NCBI RefSeq assembly: GCF_002995805.1
Contig: NZ_PVXL01000042.1
Span: forward strand, 1-43,462
Origin: Neomoorella stamsii
GTDB taxonomy: Bacteria; Bacillota; DSM-521; Neomoorellales; Neomoorellaceae
Direction of reading: 5' to 3'
DNA: 43,462 nt
Shown here: positions 9,535-17,384 of the stretch, piece by piece
How the letters are laid out: the number at the start of each line of letters is the position of its first letter
Numbering within the stretch: the first letter of the stretch is position 1
Made by a program: the position numbers and the translations under genes
Notes under the pieces: model-generated
The model's input: the letters and a program-made list of their open reading frames with translations, nothing else
The model's database searches: none
What the model was told of the DNA's origin: nothing

Positions 9535-9665
9535 AAATACGACTTTGCTGGCTTTGTTCTCGCTCGCTTCTTTGACCCTCGCTGAGCGGCTTACGGCTCA
9601 GCCATGGGCTTAAGCGGGGGTTCTCTGGTAGGCCCATTAACCCCCGGAAGGATTGCTCCAAAAAT
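9535..9665. repeat. Intergenic palindrome-rich element between selA and selB
   Basis: The non-coding gap between selA and selB starts with an ACTTTGCTGG...TTGTTCTCGCTCGCTTC stretch closely like the left arm of the palindromes at 20786 and 25531. It continues with a hairpin GCTGAGC-GGCTTACG-GCTCAGC (about 9581-9602) and CCATGGGCTTAAGC, which parallels CCATGGGAGGCTCTTAGC near 21111-21128. I read it as a diverged member of the same repeat family. Confidence 0.45.
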
Positions 9666-9690
9666 AAAGTTCTGCGCCCTTTGTTTCTCT

Positions 9691-11088
9691 TTATTTCAGG
9701 TCTAAAGCCTCTACCAGGACCCGGGCCAGCTCTTCGCCCTCACCAGGCAGGAGGGTACGGACGTCGAGGATTAAGGTATCATCCTGGACCCGCGCCACTA
9801 CCGGGGGATCGGTATGGCGCAGGCGCCGGCCCAGCTCTTCTACCGTAATCTGCTCCGGCTTGATGGTTACCCCCCAGGAAGGCAATTCAGTTAACGGTAG
9901 GGAACCGCCTCCGGCCTGGGACGTAATCTCTTTTATGCCTACCTGCGCTCCTAAACCTAGCACTCCTGCCAGCAAACCCTGCAGCTGTTCCGCCTGCCGG
10001 CGTAAGGCCTCCGGTCCGGCTACCAGGGCTGCCAGGGTGGGGATCTCCTGGACGGCCCGGTCCGGGTTGCGATAAGCCCGCAGGGTTGCCTCGAGGGCGG
10101 CCAGGGTCATTTTATCAACCCGCAGGGCCCGGGTTAAAGGGTGGCGGGCAATGGCGGCCACCAGATCCCGTCGGCCGAGGATAATCCCGGCCTGGGGCCC
10201 GCCCAGCAGTTTATCCCCGCTGAAGGTTAAGAGGTCTACCCCCTGTTTAATTTCTGCCAGGACAGTTGGTTCCCCGGTAATACCGTAGCTTTCCAGGTCC
10301 ACCAGAAAACCGCTGCCCAGATCTTCCATGACAGGTACCTGCCGGCGCCGGCCCAGGTCAACCAGTTCAGCTGTGGTCACCTCATGGGTAAAGCCCTGGA
10401 TGCGATAATTGCTGGGGTGAACTTTAAGGAGCAGGGCTGTATCCGGCCCCATGGCAGCCTCGTAGTCCCGCAGGTAAGTCTTATTAGTAGTACCCACTTC
10501 TACCAGCCTGGTGCCACTCTGAGCCATAACCTCAGGTACCCGGAAAGAGCCGCCGATTTCCACCAGCTGGCCCCGGGAAATAATGGTTTCCCTACCGGCG
10601 GCCAGGGCAGTCAGGCTTAGGAAGACGGCAGCAGCGTTATTGTTAACCACCAGGGCTGCTTCGGCACCGGTCAGCTCCTGGAGCAGGCCGGCCACATGTT
10701 CATAACGGCTACCCCGCTCACCCCTTGCCAGGTCAAACTCCAGGTTGGTATAGCGCCGGGCCGCCATCAGGGCTGCTTCCGTGGCGGCCTGACTTAAAAT
10801 AGCCCGGCCCAGGTTGGTATGTAAAACAATACCGGTAGCATTAATTACCGCTCGCAAGCTGCTACGGCCGCTAACTTTGTACCTGTTGCTTATTTCCCGC
10901 GCCAGTTCTTCCGGATCCGGCGGCTCAATTCCTGCAGCCAGTATTTTCTCCCGCCAGCCAGCCAGGACCTGACGCGTACAGGCTACCACCAGGTTATGAT
11001 CTTTTTGGGATAATTCCTGGAGCAGGGGGTGCCGTAGTAGCTGGTCTACCGCCGGTAGTTGCCGCAAAAGGTTTTTTGGCTGTTCCAT
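9691..11088 (-). CDS. selA: L-seryl-tRNA(Sec) selenium transferase SelA
   Basis: A 465-residue PLP enzyme that turns Ser-tRNA-Sec into Sec-tRNA-Sec using selenophosphate. The PLP lysine lies in FSGDKLLGGPQAG (Lys293), and INATGIVLHTNLGRA is the family N-domain signature; full length for the family. The frame opens at a TTG at 11100, but that TTG overlaps the GGAGG that serves the ATG at 11088, so the ATG is chosen. First of two sel genes here; selD, which makes the selenophosphate donor, is not in the window. It is divergent from hsp20 with a 194-bp shared upstream region. Confidence 0.96.
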   Translation of the reverse strand: MEQPKNLLRQLPAVDQLLRHPLLQELSQKDHNLVVACTRQVLAGWREKILAAGIEPPDPEELAREISNRYKVSGRSSLRAVINATGIVLHTNLGRAILSQAATEAALMAARRYTNLEFDLARGERGSRYEHVAGLLQELTGAEAALVVNNNAAAVFLSLTALAAGRETIISRGQLVEIGGSFRVPEVMAQSGTRLVEVGTTNKTYLRDYEAAMGPDTALLLKVHPSNYRIQGFTHEVTTAELVDLGRRRQVPVMEDLGSGFLVDLESYGITGEPTVLAEIKQGVDLLTFSGDKLLGGPQAGIILGRRDLVAAIARHPLTRALRVDKMTLAALEATLRAYRNPDRAVQEIPTLAALVAGPEALRRQAEQLQGLLAGVLGLGAQVGIKEITSQAGGGSLPLTELPSWGVTIKPEQITVEELGRRLRHTDPPVVARVQDDTLILDVRTLLPGEGEELARVLVEALDLK

Positions 11089-11125
11089 GGTTGCCTCCAA
11101 AAATTAAAATAGGAAAACTGCGGTC

Positions 11126-11154
11126 TTGCAAAAACTAACTACCGTTATTATAAC
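11126..11154 (+). promoter_or_regulatory. Putative sigma-A promoter of hsp20
   Basis: TTGCAA, 17-bp spacer, TATAAC, facing hsp20, about 130 bp upstream of its start. The long leader that results contains the palindrome at 11172-11195. Confidence 0.55.
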
Positions 11155-11171
11155 CATGAGCTAAAAAATGT

Positions 11172-11195
11172 GGAACCGGTACAGGTACCAGTTCC
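11172..11195 (+). promoter_or_regulatory. 24-nt palindrome in the hsp20 leader
   Basis: GGAACCGGTACAGGTACCAGTTCC folds on itself nearly perfectly. It lies between the candidate promoter and the hsp20 gene, about 88 bp before the start codon. It could be an operator or an mRNA hairpin; no T tract follows, so it is not a terminator. It does not match CIRCE or CtsR sites. Confidence 0.45.
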
Positions 11196-11282
11196 GCGTA
11201 AAGTTTTCCCCCGCCGGGTTATAAACTCCGGCTGCTGGTTAGAAAATATAGCTTAAGAAGACTTGCCAAAGGAGGTTTTCCC

Positions 11283-11699
11283 ATGAGTATTGGTCCCTGG
11301 CGCCCCTGGCGCGAACTGGCCGATATCCGCGAGGCCATGTTCCGTAACCTCATGACCGGCCTCTGGGAAGTCGGCCCCCGCTTTGACATCTACCAGACCG
11401 ACAGGGAAGTGGTAGCCACGGCAGAATTACCGGGCCTGACTTCCAAGGACGATGTGGAGATCACCGCCACCGAAGATACCCTTGCCATTCGCGGTGAAAT
11501 TCGCCGCAGCGAAGAAACAGAGGAACAGAATTACCACCGCGCCGAGCGCTTTTATGGTACCTTTGCCCGGACCGTCAGCCTGCCGGCCAGGGTAGAACCG
11601 GAAAAAGCGACGGCTACTTATAAAAACGGTATCCTGGAGGTCCGCATACCCAAGGCAGAAAACCAGCGGCAGCGGCGCATCCCCATTAATCTCCACTAG
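11283..11699 (+). CDS. Hsp20/alpha-crystallin small heat-shock protein
   Basis: A 138-residue small heat-shock chaperone that holds unfolding proteins in the cytoplasm. After a short N-terminal arm (WRPWRELADIREAMF) the alpha-crystallin domain runs from about residue 37 (FDIYQTDREVVATAELPG) to the A-x-x-x-n-G-I-L motif YKNGILEVRIPK, followed by a short C-terminal extension carrying a PIN/IPI-like anchor (RIPINLH). The ATG at 11283 has AAAGGAGG 7 bases upstream. Its stop overlaps the stop of the convergent GerMN gene within a CACTAGTG palindrome. Confidence 0.95.
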   Translation: MSIGPWRPWRELADIREAMFRNLMTGLWEVGPRFDIYQTDREVVATAELPGLTSKDDVEITATEDTLAIRGEIRRSEETEEQNYHRAERFYGTFARTVSLPARVEPEKATATYKNGILEVRIPKAENQRQRRIPINLH

Positions 11700-12718
11700 T
11701 GTTTAAGAAAATTTAATTGCTCCGGCCGGGACAGGGGTTTGTCAATAGCTGAGCCCTCGGGTAAATATTCGCGTTTTTGCCCCTCAATCAACAGCTGTAC
11801 CCTGTTTATCTCCGGGAACTGGGTTAAGGTAAAGAGGAGGGAATTAAGGAGGGCTGTTTCGGCCGCACTACCACCACCATAGCCTGTTACCTCGCGACTG
11901 AAATTCACAGTGGCCAGGCCGTGCTCAATTTTTAGATCCAGGAGCCTGGTCCCGGGCCAAATGGTCCGTACCAGCCTGCTGTCCGGCGGCGGCCCGGCCA
12001 GCAAGGCCAGGATAGCCGCCCGGGGTAGATCACTTCCCGTGGCTCCGGGCGGCAGCGCCACTGTAACCGGTACCAGAAAGTTGGCGCTGGCGTCATTAAA
12101 GTAGACCTGGACACCTTGCTGGTTATCTTTTTTTAAGAGGCTGTTAATTGTGGCCGGCCGGGCAAGGGGTGTATCAAGTTTTACCCCGCCAATCTCCGGT
12201 ACAGCCTGCCCCTCGACCAAAACTTGCACATAGCGGGCATTATCCAGGCTGGTCAAAGTTAAAACCATGGCTTTAATAGCCCTTTCTGCCTGCCCATTAT
12301 CCTTCATCTGCAATAATTCTTTTGTTAAATCAACATATACAGTCTGCTGGTTATCTAAAAGATAAACATCCCTCAGCTTAACGCCGTCCGGCATTACTCC
12401 CTTTAAACCATCCACCTGGGGACCGGCGAGGAGTTTTTCCACCGCTACTTTAGCTACTTCGCGGGTCGGGTTAAAGGTAACCGTTACCGGTACCAGATAA
12501 GCTCCATCCTGGGTCAGGTAATACACTAAAACCTGGCTCAATTCCCTGTCATATAACAACGGGCGTCTCCCTTTGGCAGTTTTGCCGGGCAAATCCTGGG
12601 TAGCAGGTTTGGGTTTGCTGAAACAACCGCCGCTAAGCATAACCAGTACCAGTAGCAATAATACCAGTACTACTCGCGACCACCCCCAGCGCCAGTTTCC
12701 CGGGTGGTCTGCCTTCAT
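11696..12718 (-). CDS. GerMN-domain lipoprotein
   Basis: A 340-residue lipoprotein with two GerMN domains, named after spore germination/cortex protein GerM. From the ATG at 12718 there is a membrane segment at about 16-28 and the lipobox LSGGC with Cys32. Domain 1 covers roughly 75-190 (KLLAGPQVDGLKGVMPDG, VYVDLTKE) and domain 2 roughly 215-335 (ILALLAGPPPDSRL, ATVNFSREV). The start is set by GGAGG about 11 bases upstream; 24 more codons exist in frame but would move the signal peptide away from the N-terminus. Exact role is unclear; GerM-type proteins act at the spore envelope or bind peptidoglycan. Confidence 0.85.
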   Translation of the reverse strand: MKADHPGNWRWGWSRVVLVLLLLVLVMLSGGCFSKPKPATQDLPGKTAKGRRPLLYDRELSQVLVYYLTQDGAYLVPVTVTFNPTREVAKVAVEKLLAGPQVDGLKGVMPDGVKLRDVYLLDNQQTVYVDLTKELLQMKDNGQAERAIKAMVLTLTSLDNARYVQVLVEGQAVPEIGGVKLDTPLARPATINSLLKKDNQQGVQVYFNDASANFLVPVTVALPPGATGSDLPRAAILALLAGPPPDSRLVRTIWPGTRLLDLKIEHGLATVNFSREVTGYGGGSAAETALLNSLLFTLTQFPEINRVQLLIEGQKREYLPEGSAIDKPLSRPEQLNFLKH

Positions 12719-12791
12719 ATCCTTCACTCCCTCCCAGGTTTTTAGAGATTTTTTCGACAAACAAGAGCTAAAATCCTGCCTGTTCTGCATC

Positions 12792-13817
12792 TTAAAGACG
12801 GCGTATTAAGGAGAGGATTAACAAGCACAGGCCCAGGTAACCGAAAAGGGGGTAAATCCAGCTTACCAGGTTGATAAAACCACAGGTAGCCACCGGCAAA
12901 GCCAGGATGAGAATTACTACCGCTGCCCGCCAGGGTGGAAGGGCGGGAATTTGCCCCAGCCTTGTCGCCAGCCCGTAAAGATCACTTGCCGCCGTCGTCA
13001 CTATAGCCAGCCAGAGGGCCAGGGCATAAAGGTGAAGAAGCCCGGGTTGCAGGTCGGACACCAGGTACAATAAAGGTAGTTCTGCCCGCAGGCCCGCAGG
13101 ACTTAAAACCGCCAGGGCCGTCACCAGCAAGTACGCCAGGGCTCCCAGCAAAAGTCCGCCCAGGCCGGCCCCCAGGACCCCCTTGCGGGATGCCGGCAGG
13201 GAGGTGAGTAAAACCGCAACACCAGCCATATTATAAGTAACGTAGAGGCAGGCGTTGAGGACCCAGTTGCTGCTGATGAGCCCCCCTGGTGGTGCAGGCG
13301 GGGCAGCAGCAAATGGCCCTGGCCGGGACATGATGGCAACTACAGCGGTTACAGTCATAATTACCAGCATAACCGGTACCAGAAGGGCATTTAAAAGCAG
13401 CAGGCCGCGGCCCTGGCCCAGGCTGGCCAGGAAAGCCAGAACAACGCAGGCCAGAATTCCGGTAATAGGCGCGAAACCAAAATACTGCCTGGCCACGGCG
13501 CCGGACCCGGCCAGCATAATAGCCAGGCCACCAAACAGGAAGGCGCCTGTAGCCAGGTCGGCCGGTTTCTCCCAGCTGCCCAGGAGTACCACCAGGAAAT
13601 CATGGTAAGAGTTAGTACGCCACTTCAGGGCCAGGTGGCGTACCTGGCTGGTAGCCAGGATTAAAAGGGTCCCCATTAAAATTATGGCCGCCGGGGCCTC
13701 CGGCCCCAGGGTCACGAAAAACTGGACCAGTTCCTGGCCGGAAGCAAAGCCAGCCCCGGCCATGGTTCCCACTACAGCTATGGCTACAGCCAGTTCGGCC
13801 CTAAGGATCAGGACCAC
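12792..13817 (-). CDS. YkvI-family membrane protein
   Basis: A 341-residue protein with about ten transmembrane helices. The opening helix VVGTMAGAGFASGQELVQFF is the signature of the YkvI family, a branch of the APC-type transporter superfamily with an unwound first helix that usually binds substrate. Substrate is unknown. The frame starts at a GTG at 13817, but GAGGGAGG nearly touches it; a start a few codons later is possible and would not change the protein materially. The spacer to the GerMN gene is 73 bp, so the two are probably cotranscribed. Confidence 0.75.
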   Translation of the reverse strand: MVLILRAELAVAIAVVGTMAGAGFASGQELVQFFVTLGPEAPAAIILMGTLLILATSQVRHLALKWRTNSYHDFLVVLLGSWEKPADLATGAFLFGGLAIMLAGSGAVARQYFGFAPITGILACVVLAFLASLGQGRGLLLLNALLVPVMLVIMTVTAVVAIMSRPGPFAAAPPAPPGGLISSNWVLNACLYVTYNMAGVAVLLTSLPASRKGVLGAGLGGLLLGALAYLLVTALAVLSPAGLRAELPLLYLVSDLQPGLLHLYALALWLAIVTTAASDLYGLATRLGQIPALPPWRAAVVILILALPVATCGFINLVSWIYPLFGYLGLCLLILSLIRRL

Positions 13818-13864
13818 CCTCCCTCAATCTTTGTACATTAATATGCCAGGAGGGCCGTCCAATA

Positions 13865-13894
13865 GTATAAAAAAGCTGATTCCGGCATATACTC
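13865..13894 (+). promoter_or_regulatory. Possible forespore-type promoter of yyaC
   Basis: GTATA (13865-13869) and GGCATATACT (13884-13893), about 15 bp apart, lie 30-60 bp before yyaC. The -35 fits sigma-F/sigma-G type elements; the -10 fits only partly. It is offered because yyaC belongs to the sigma-F regulon in Bacillus subtilis. Confidence 0.3.
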
Positions 13895-13923
13895 TAGGCA
13901 CAAGGTTTCTCAGGAGGTAAGGT

Positions 13924-14553
13924 ATGGCACTGTTACCTTTTTTCACCTCTAATCAACCTGAGGCAGCCCTGCCTCCTAAGATTAAATATTACTACCAGGA
14001 CCCCCTGGCAGTGGAAAAATTAAGCCAGACCCTGGCCGGGCACCTGCAGGAGCTTAACCCTCAGGGTAAACAACCCATTGTAGTAGTATGCATTGGTACT
14101 GATCGTTCAACGGGTGACTGCCTGGGACCACTGGTGGGCACCAATCTTTTACACATGCCCAGTTTGCCCTTTGCGGTATATGGTACCCTGGACGAGCCAG
14201 TTCACGCCAGCAACCTGACGGAAAAACTGGCCTATATTAAGACCCACCATCCTGATCCCATAATCATCGCCGTTGATGCCTGCCTGGGACAGGCGGAAAA
14301 TGTCGGCGCCATTACCCTGGCCCCGGGGGCTTTAAGACCCGGCGCCGGGGTGAATAAAAATCTCCCGGCTGTGGGAGACATTCACTTCACTGGCATCGTC
14401 AACGTTGGCGGCTATATGGAATATTTTGTCCTCCAGAATACCCGCCTGTCCATTGTCATGCGCATGGCCCAGCAAATTGCCAGCGCCATTTACCAGGGCG
14501 TGTGCATAGTTTACAAGCATCGCAGTATTGCCGTTGCCCAGGGCCTGCAGTAG
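13924..14553 (+). CDS. yyaC: Spore protease YyaC (DUF1256)
   Basis: A 209-residue protein of the YyaC family, related in fold to the germination protease GPR and to hydrogenase-maturation peptidases. Landmarks are IVVVCIGTDRSTGDCLGPLVG, YGTLDEPVHASNL and IAVDACLG. The ATG at 13924 has CAGGAGGTAAGGT before it. It is made in the forespore in Bacillus and marks this organism as a spore former. Divergent from ykvI; the 3' end meets the convergent phosphoribosyltransferase with a 2-bp gap. Confidence 0.92.
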   Translation: MALLPFFTSNQPEAALPPKIKYYYQDPLAVEKLSQTLAGHLQELNPQGKQPIVVVCIGTDRSTGDCLGPLVGTNLLHMPSLPFAVYGTLDEPVHASNLTEKLAYIKTHHPDPIIIAVDACLGQAENVGAITLAPGALRPGAGVNKNLPAVGDIHFTGIVNVGGYMEYFVLQNTRLSIVMRMAQQIASAIYQGVCIVYKHRSIAVAQGLQ

Positions 14554-14555
14554 GA

Positions 14556-15197
14556 TCAGGAAGCACGTTTGAACTTCGCTAAAATATTCTCCACCTCGTC
14601 ATCTGAAACCTGGCTGAAATCTTCATAGAACTGGCCCACGGCGTAAAAGAACGCCGGAGTTGCCAGGCAGATTAAGTCTTCTACTAGAGGCCGCAGGCGT
14701 TCCACGGTCTCCGGCGGGGCCACCGGCACGGCCAGGACCAGCCGCCCGGGGTTGGCCTGCTTTACCGACTGCAGGGCCGCCTCTATAGTCAGGCCGGTAG
14801 CAATACCGTCATCTACTACAATAACAACCCTTCCTGTGATTTCCGGTTCACTATCATGACCCCGGTAAACCTTCAGCCGCCGTTTGATTTCTGCCACTTC
14901 CAGCTCGATGAGGGCTTTAAGATCGGCCGGTACCAGCTTAAAAGATCGCATAACGGGTTCGTTATATAAAACTGTATTATCTGGCGCCACGGCGGCTACA
15001 GCCAGTTCCGGATTGCCCGGCAGGCCCACTTTGCGGGGGATAATCAAATCCAGTTCCCCTGCCAGGGCCACGACGATGGGCTCGGCGACTACAACCCCGC
15101 CCCTAGGCACGGCCAGCACCAGGGGTTGCTGGCCCCGGTAAACCTGCAGGACCCTGGCCAGCTGGCAACCGGCATCGTGGCGATCTTTAAAGAGCAT
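14556..15197 (-). CDS. Phosphoribosyltransferase-fold protein
   Basis: A 213-residue type-I phosphoribosyltransferase. The PRPP-binding loop is VVIVVDDGIATG followed by LTIEAALQSVKQ. N-terminal FKDRHDAGCQLARVL and PRGGVVVAEPIVVAL are typical of the stand-alone PRTase proteins often annotated as predicted phosphoribosyltransferases and found beside dienelactone hydrolases. The ATG at 15197 has only a G-rich weak ribosome binding site. Substrate base is unknown. Confidence 0.82.
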   Translation of the reverse strand: MLFKDRHDAGCQLARVLQVYRGQQPLVLAVPRGGVVVAEPIVVALAGELDLIIPRKVGLPGNPELAVAAVAPDNTVLYNEPVMRSFKLVPADLKALIELEVAEIKRRLKVYRGHDSEPEITGRVVIVVDDGIATGLTIEAALQSVKQANPGRLVLAVPVAPPETVERLRPLVEDLICLATPAFFYAVGQFYEDFSQVSDDEVENILAKFKRAS

Positions 15198-15332
15198 GTG
15201 GGTCTAACCCCCCGGGAAAAGAGAAGTAGTAATAGCTTTTCCCTTATTTACATGGCTATGTATTCTCCCGGCTGGAGGCGCAGCAGGTCCAACGGGCCTG
15301 CCCGGCAGAGCCTGGTATAAGCTCATTCCAGG

Positions 15333-15692
15333 CTAGGAATCGGCCGGTAAGGGCATCTGGCAGTGGCCCTGGAGCAAACCGCCGGGTTCGACAATCAGCC
15401 GCACCGTCTGAACATCGCCCTCCACCTTGCCCGTCGGGGCAATTTCCAGTTGACCTGTGGTTACCACATCGCCTTTGATGGCTCCCACCACCAGCAGGTT
15501 GCGGGCCCTGACCGTGGCTATCACCTGGCCGCTTTCCCCGACCACCAGGTCACCCTCGGTACTTACCTCGCCTTCAAAATTACCGTCGATGCGGACGGCG
15601 CCTTCCGCCACCAGTTTGCCGGTTATTTTAGCTCCCTTACCAATGACCGTATCTATCGTTGCCGCAACGGCGTCATTCTTTTTCCCCAGCAC
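15333..15692 (-). CDS. Bactofilin
   Basis: A 119-residue polymer-forming cytoskeletal protein. The core is the right-handed beta-helix of bactofilins, visible as repeated G-x-hydrophobic turns: GKGAKITGKLVAEGAVRIDG, GDLVVGESGQVIATV, LVVGAIKGDVVTTG. The GTG at 15692 follows GAGGAGAGGT at about 8-9 bases and lies within the end of the M23 peptidase gene (20-bp overlap). Bactofilins often scaffold such cell-wall hydrolases; the coupling here supports this. Confidence 0.93.
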   Translation of the reverse strand: MLGKKNDAVAATIDTVIGKGAKITGKLVAEGAVRIDGNFEGEVSTEGDLVVGESGQVIATVRARNLLVVGAIKGDVVTTGQLEIAPTGKVEGDVQTVRLIVEPGGLLQGHCQMPLPADS

Positions 15693-16602
15693 TGCCGGCG
15701 ACCTCTCCTCCCGTAAGATATTTTAATGGATCCTGTAGCTGGTCATTTAATTTCACTTGAAAGTGCAAATGGGGACCGGTACTGCGGCCGCTGCTGCCCA
15801 CCCTAGCAATAGGCTGGCCCCGCACCACCTGTTCCCCCGTTTTAACTAAGAGTTCAGAATTATGACCATACATACTTGTTAAACCATAGCCGTGATCAAT
15901 GATAATGGCACGTCCATAAACCGGCATCCAGCCGGCAAAAACCACCCGTCCGTTGCCAGCAGCCTGGACCTCTGCACCATAGGCAGCGGCAATATCAATG
16001 CCTTCATGAAATTCTTCCCGCCGGCCAAAGGGGGAATCCCGGTAGCCAAAGGGGGAAGAAATCGGCCCCCTCACCGGCCAGTGGGAGGGCAGGGCTGCCA
16101 GGTAAGCCAGGTGCTGTTCCATTTCCCGGGCCAGTTCTTTGAGTTTGACCTCCTGGCGAGGAGTGTCGCGGGCTACACTGTTGAGGATAGAACGTACCTG
16201 GTTTAAAGTTTGTTCCTGTTCCCGTGGTCTTAAACGGCCACCCCGGGAAGCTTCGCTGGGGCGTCCACCGCCCCCCTGGCCCAGGCCCAGCAAGGACCTT
16301 ACCCGGGCATCCAGTTCGTCGATGCCATGGATTTTTTCCTGCAAAGCCCTGGCCTGTTCCTCCAGTTGCATAATCTGGGCGGCCTGGGTAGCATTGATCT
16401 GGTCAATAACTCTAAGCTCGGCAACCCTTTTGTGCAGGTAATATACTGCTCCTGCGGCTGTAATTAAGGCTATAATAAGCAGTATGGCCATTACGACCGC
16501 GACCTGGAAAAACCATGCCGGGAGTAAATAGCGATAAACTTCCCGGCGCCCTTCCGGGACAAGCATCAGCGTAAAGTAACGATCACGCCGGCTACCCTTC
16601 AA
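15673..16602 (-). CDS. M23 family metallopeptidase (cell-wall endopeptidase)
   Basis: A 309-residue bitopic membrane protein. One helix lies at about 30-55, a coiled coil at about 56-165, and an M23 (LytM/NlpD-type) domain at 178-297. Zinc ligands are His199 and Asp203 in FHEGID and the pair in HLH (278-280), so the active site looks complete. It should cut peptidoglycan cross-bridges outside the membrane. The TTG at 16602 has AGGGGG about 8 bases upstream. It lies 12 bp after the DUF4446 gene and overlaps the bactofilin gene, a typical bactofilin-peptidase operon. Confidence 0.92.
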   Translation of the reverse strand: MKGSRRDRYFTLMLVPEGRREVYRYLLPAWFFQVAVVMAILLIIALITAAGAVYYLHKRVAELRVIDQINATQAAQIMQLEEQARALQEKIHGIDELDARVRSLLGLGQGGGGRPSEASRGGRLRPREQEQTLNQVRSILNSVARDTPRQEVKLKELAREMEQHLAYLAALPSHWPVRGPISSPFGYRDSPFGRREEFHEGIDIAAAYGAEVQAAGNGRVVFAGWMPVYGRAIIIDHGYGLTSMYGHNSELLVKTGEQVVRGQPIARVGSSGRSTGPHLHFQVKLNDQLQDPLKYLTGGEVAGSAGEKE

Positions 16603-16614
16603 ACCCGGATCCCC

Positions 16615-17133
16615 CTAACTGGCTGCCTTTTCCGGCGTCAGCAAGCCGAGGGCCATGGCCAGGGCCTTTTCTTCCTCTTCGCTCAGGCGGTAAGTCGAAC
16701 GCCCACCGTGAACGGGTTTAATAAAGACGCGGGTCTCGTCCCGGGCATAAAGGCTGGTGAGGATAAAACCGTGCCCTTCCCTGTTAAGGAGGGCCAGGGC
16801 AAAGCTCAAATCGCTACCGGTATCGGGAAAGGCATTAAAGCGGATCAAGCCCATGCGGCTGAAACTTTTTTCCAGGCCCACCTGGAGGTCGGCTGCCTTT
16901 TCCTGCACCTGTTCAAGGGCTTTCTTTATCTCCCCGAGGTCATGAAAGCGCGCCAGGACGGCAGTCAGGTCGTGGCCTTCGCCAGTTTCAGCTAAACGCC
17001 TGATGCGTCCTTCCAGGCGCCTTACCTCAGCATGGTTATACCAGAGAAAAAGGATGATAAGCAATTGCAAGCCGGCCAGCCCCAGGAGGATAGGGATATA
17101 ATAAGGTGCCAGTAAAGAAGTAAGTGCCGCCAA
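16615..17133 (-). CDS. DUF4446 family membrane-anchored protein
   Basis: A 172-residue protein with one N-terminal transmembrane helix (about 10-32, YIPILLGLAGLQLLIILFLW) and a coiled-coil stretch RRLEGRIRRLAETGEG onwards. The conserved C-terminal core reads MGLIRFNAFPDTGSDLSFAL and YARDETRVFIKPVHGGRSTY, the mark of DUF4446. Function unknown; the family is common near the origin in clostridia. The TTG at 17133 has GGGAGG 8 bases upstream. First gene of the cluster with the M23 peptidase and bactofilin. Confidence 0.88.
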   Translation of the reverse strand: MAALTSLLAPYYIPILLGLAGLQLLIILFLWYNHAEVRRLEGRIRRLAETGEGHDLTAVLARFHDLGEIKKALEQVQEKAADLQVGLEKSFSRMGLIRFNAFPDTGSDLSFALALLNREGHGFILTSLYARDETRVFIKPVHGGRSTYRLSEEEEKALAMALGLLTPEKAAS

Positions 17134-17306
17134 GGTAAAATCCTCCCAACTAAATTACAGCAAAGGATTTATTTCCACATGAAATGCCATTTTCCTGTTA
17201 TTTAAACTTACATTTCACAAAAATAAACTGGTTAACTACCGCTAATATCTTGCTATCCTGAGAGAACCTGTATCTGCAAGTATGCAAATTCTATCATCCC
17301 GAAAAA

Positions 17307-17328
17307 AATAAATCCAGCAGGATTTATT
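17307..17328. promoter_or_regulatory. Hairpin upstream of larE
   Basis: AATAAATCC-AGCA-GGATTTATT is a perfect 9-bp stem with a 4-nt loop, preceded on the plus strand by a run of A. Read on the minus strand it resembles a terminator (stem then T run), but no minus-strand gene would need it. It may be a leader hairpin of larE. The surrounding 17134-17384 holds no gene. Confidence 0.4.
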
Positions 17329-17384
17329 AAGGTAGAAGAAGAAAGTCTATATGCCCATAAATAAATTAAAGCGTGGTGATATTA

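Noticed and set aside
7612..11088. Selenoprotein genes (in-frame UGA) within the window
   Set aside because: I looked at the gene ends near selA-selB and elsewhere; all recognised proteins are full length without a needed UGA readthrough. The DeoR truncation ends in TAG.
16139..16441. Plus-strand frame within the M23 peptidase region
   Set aside because: Antisense shadow; the coiled-coil and M23 motifs are on the minus strand.
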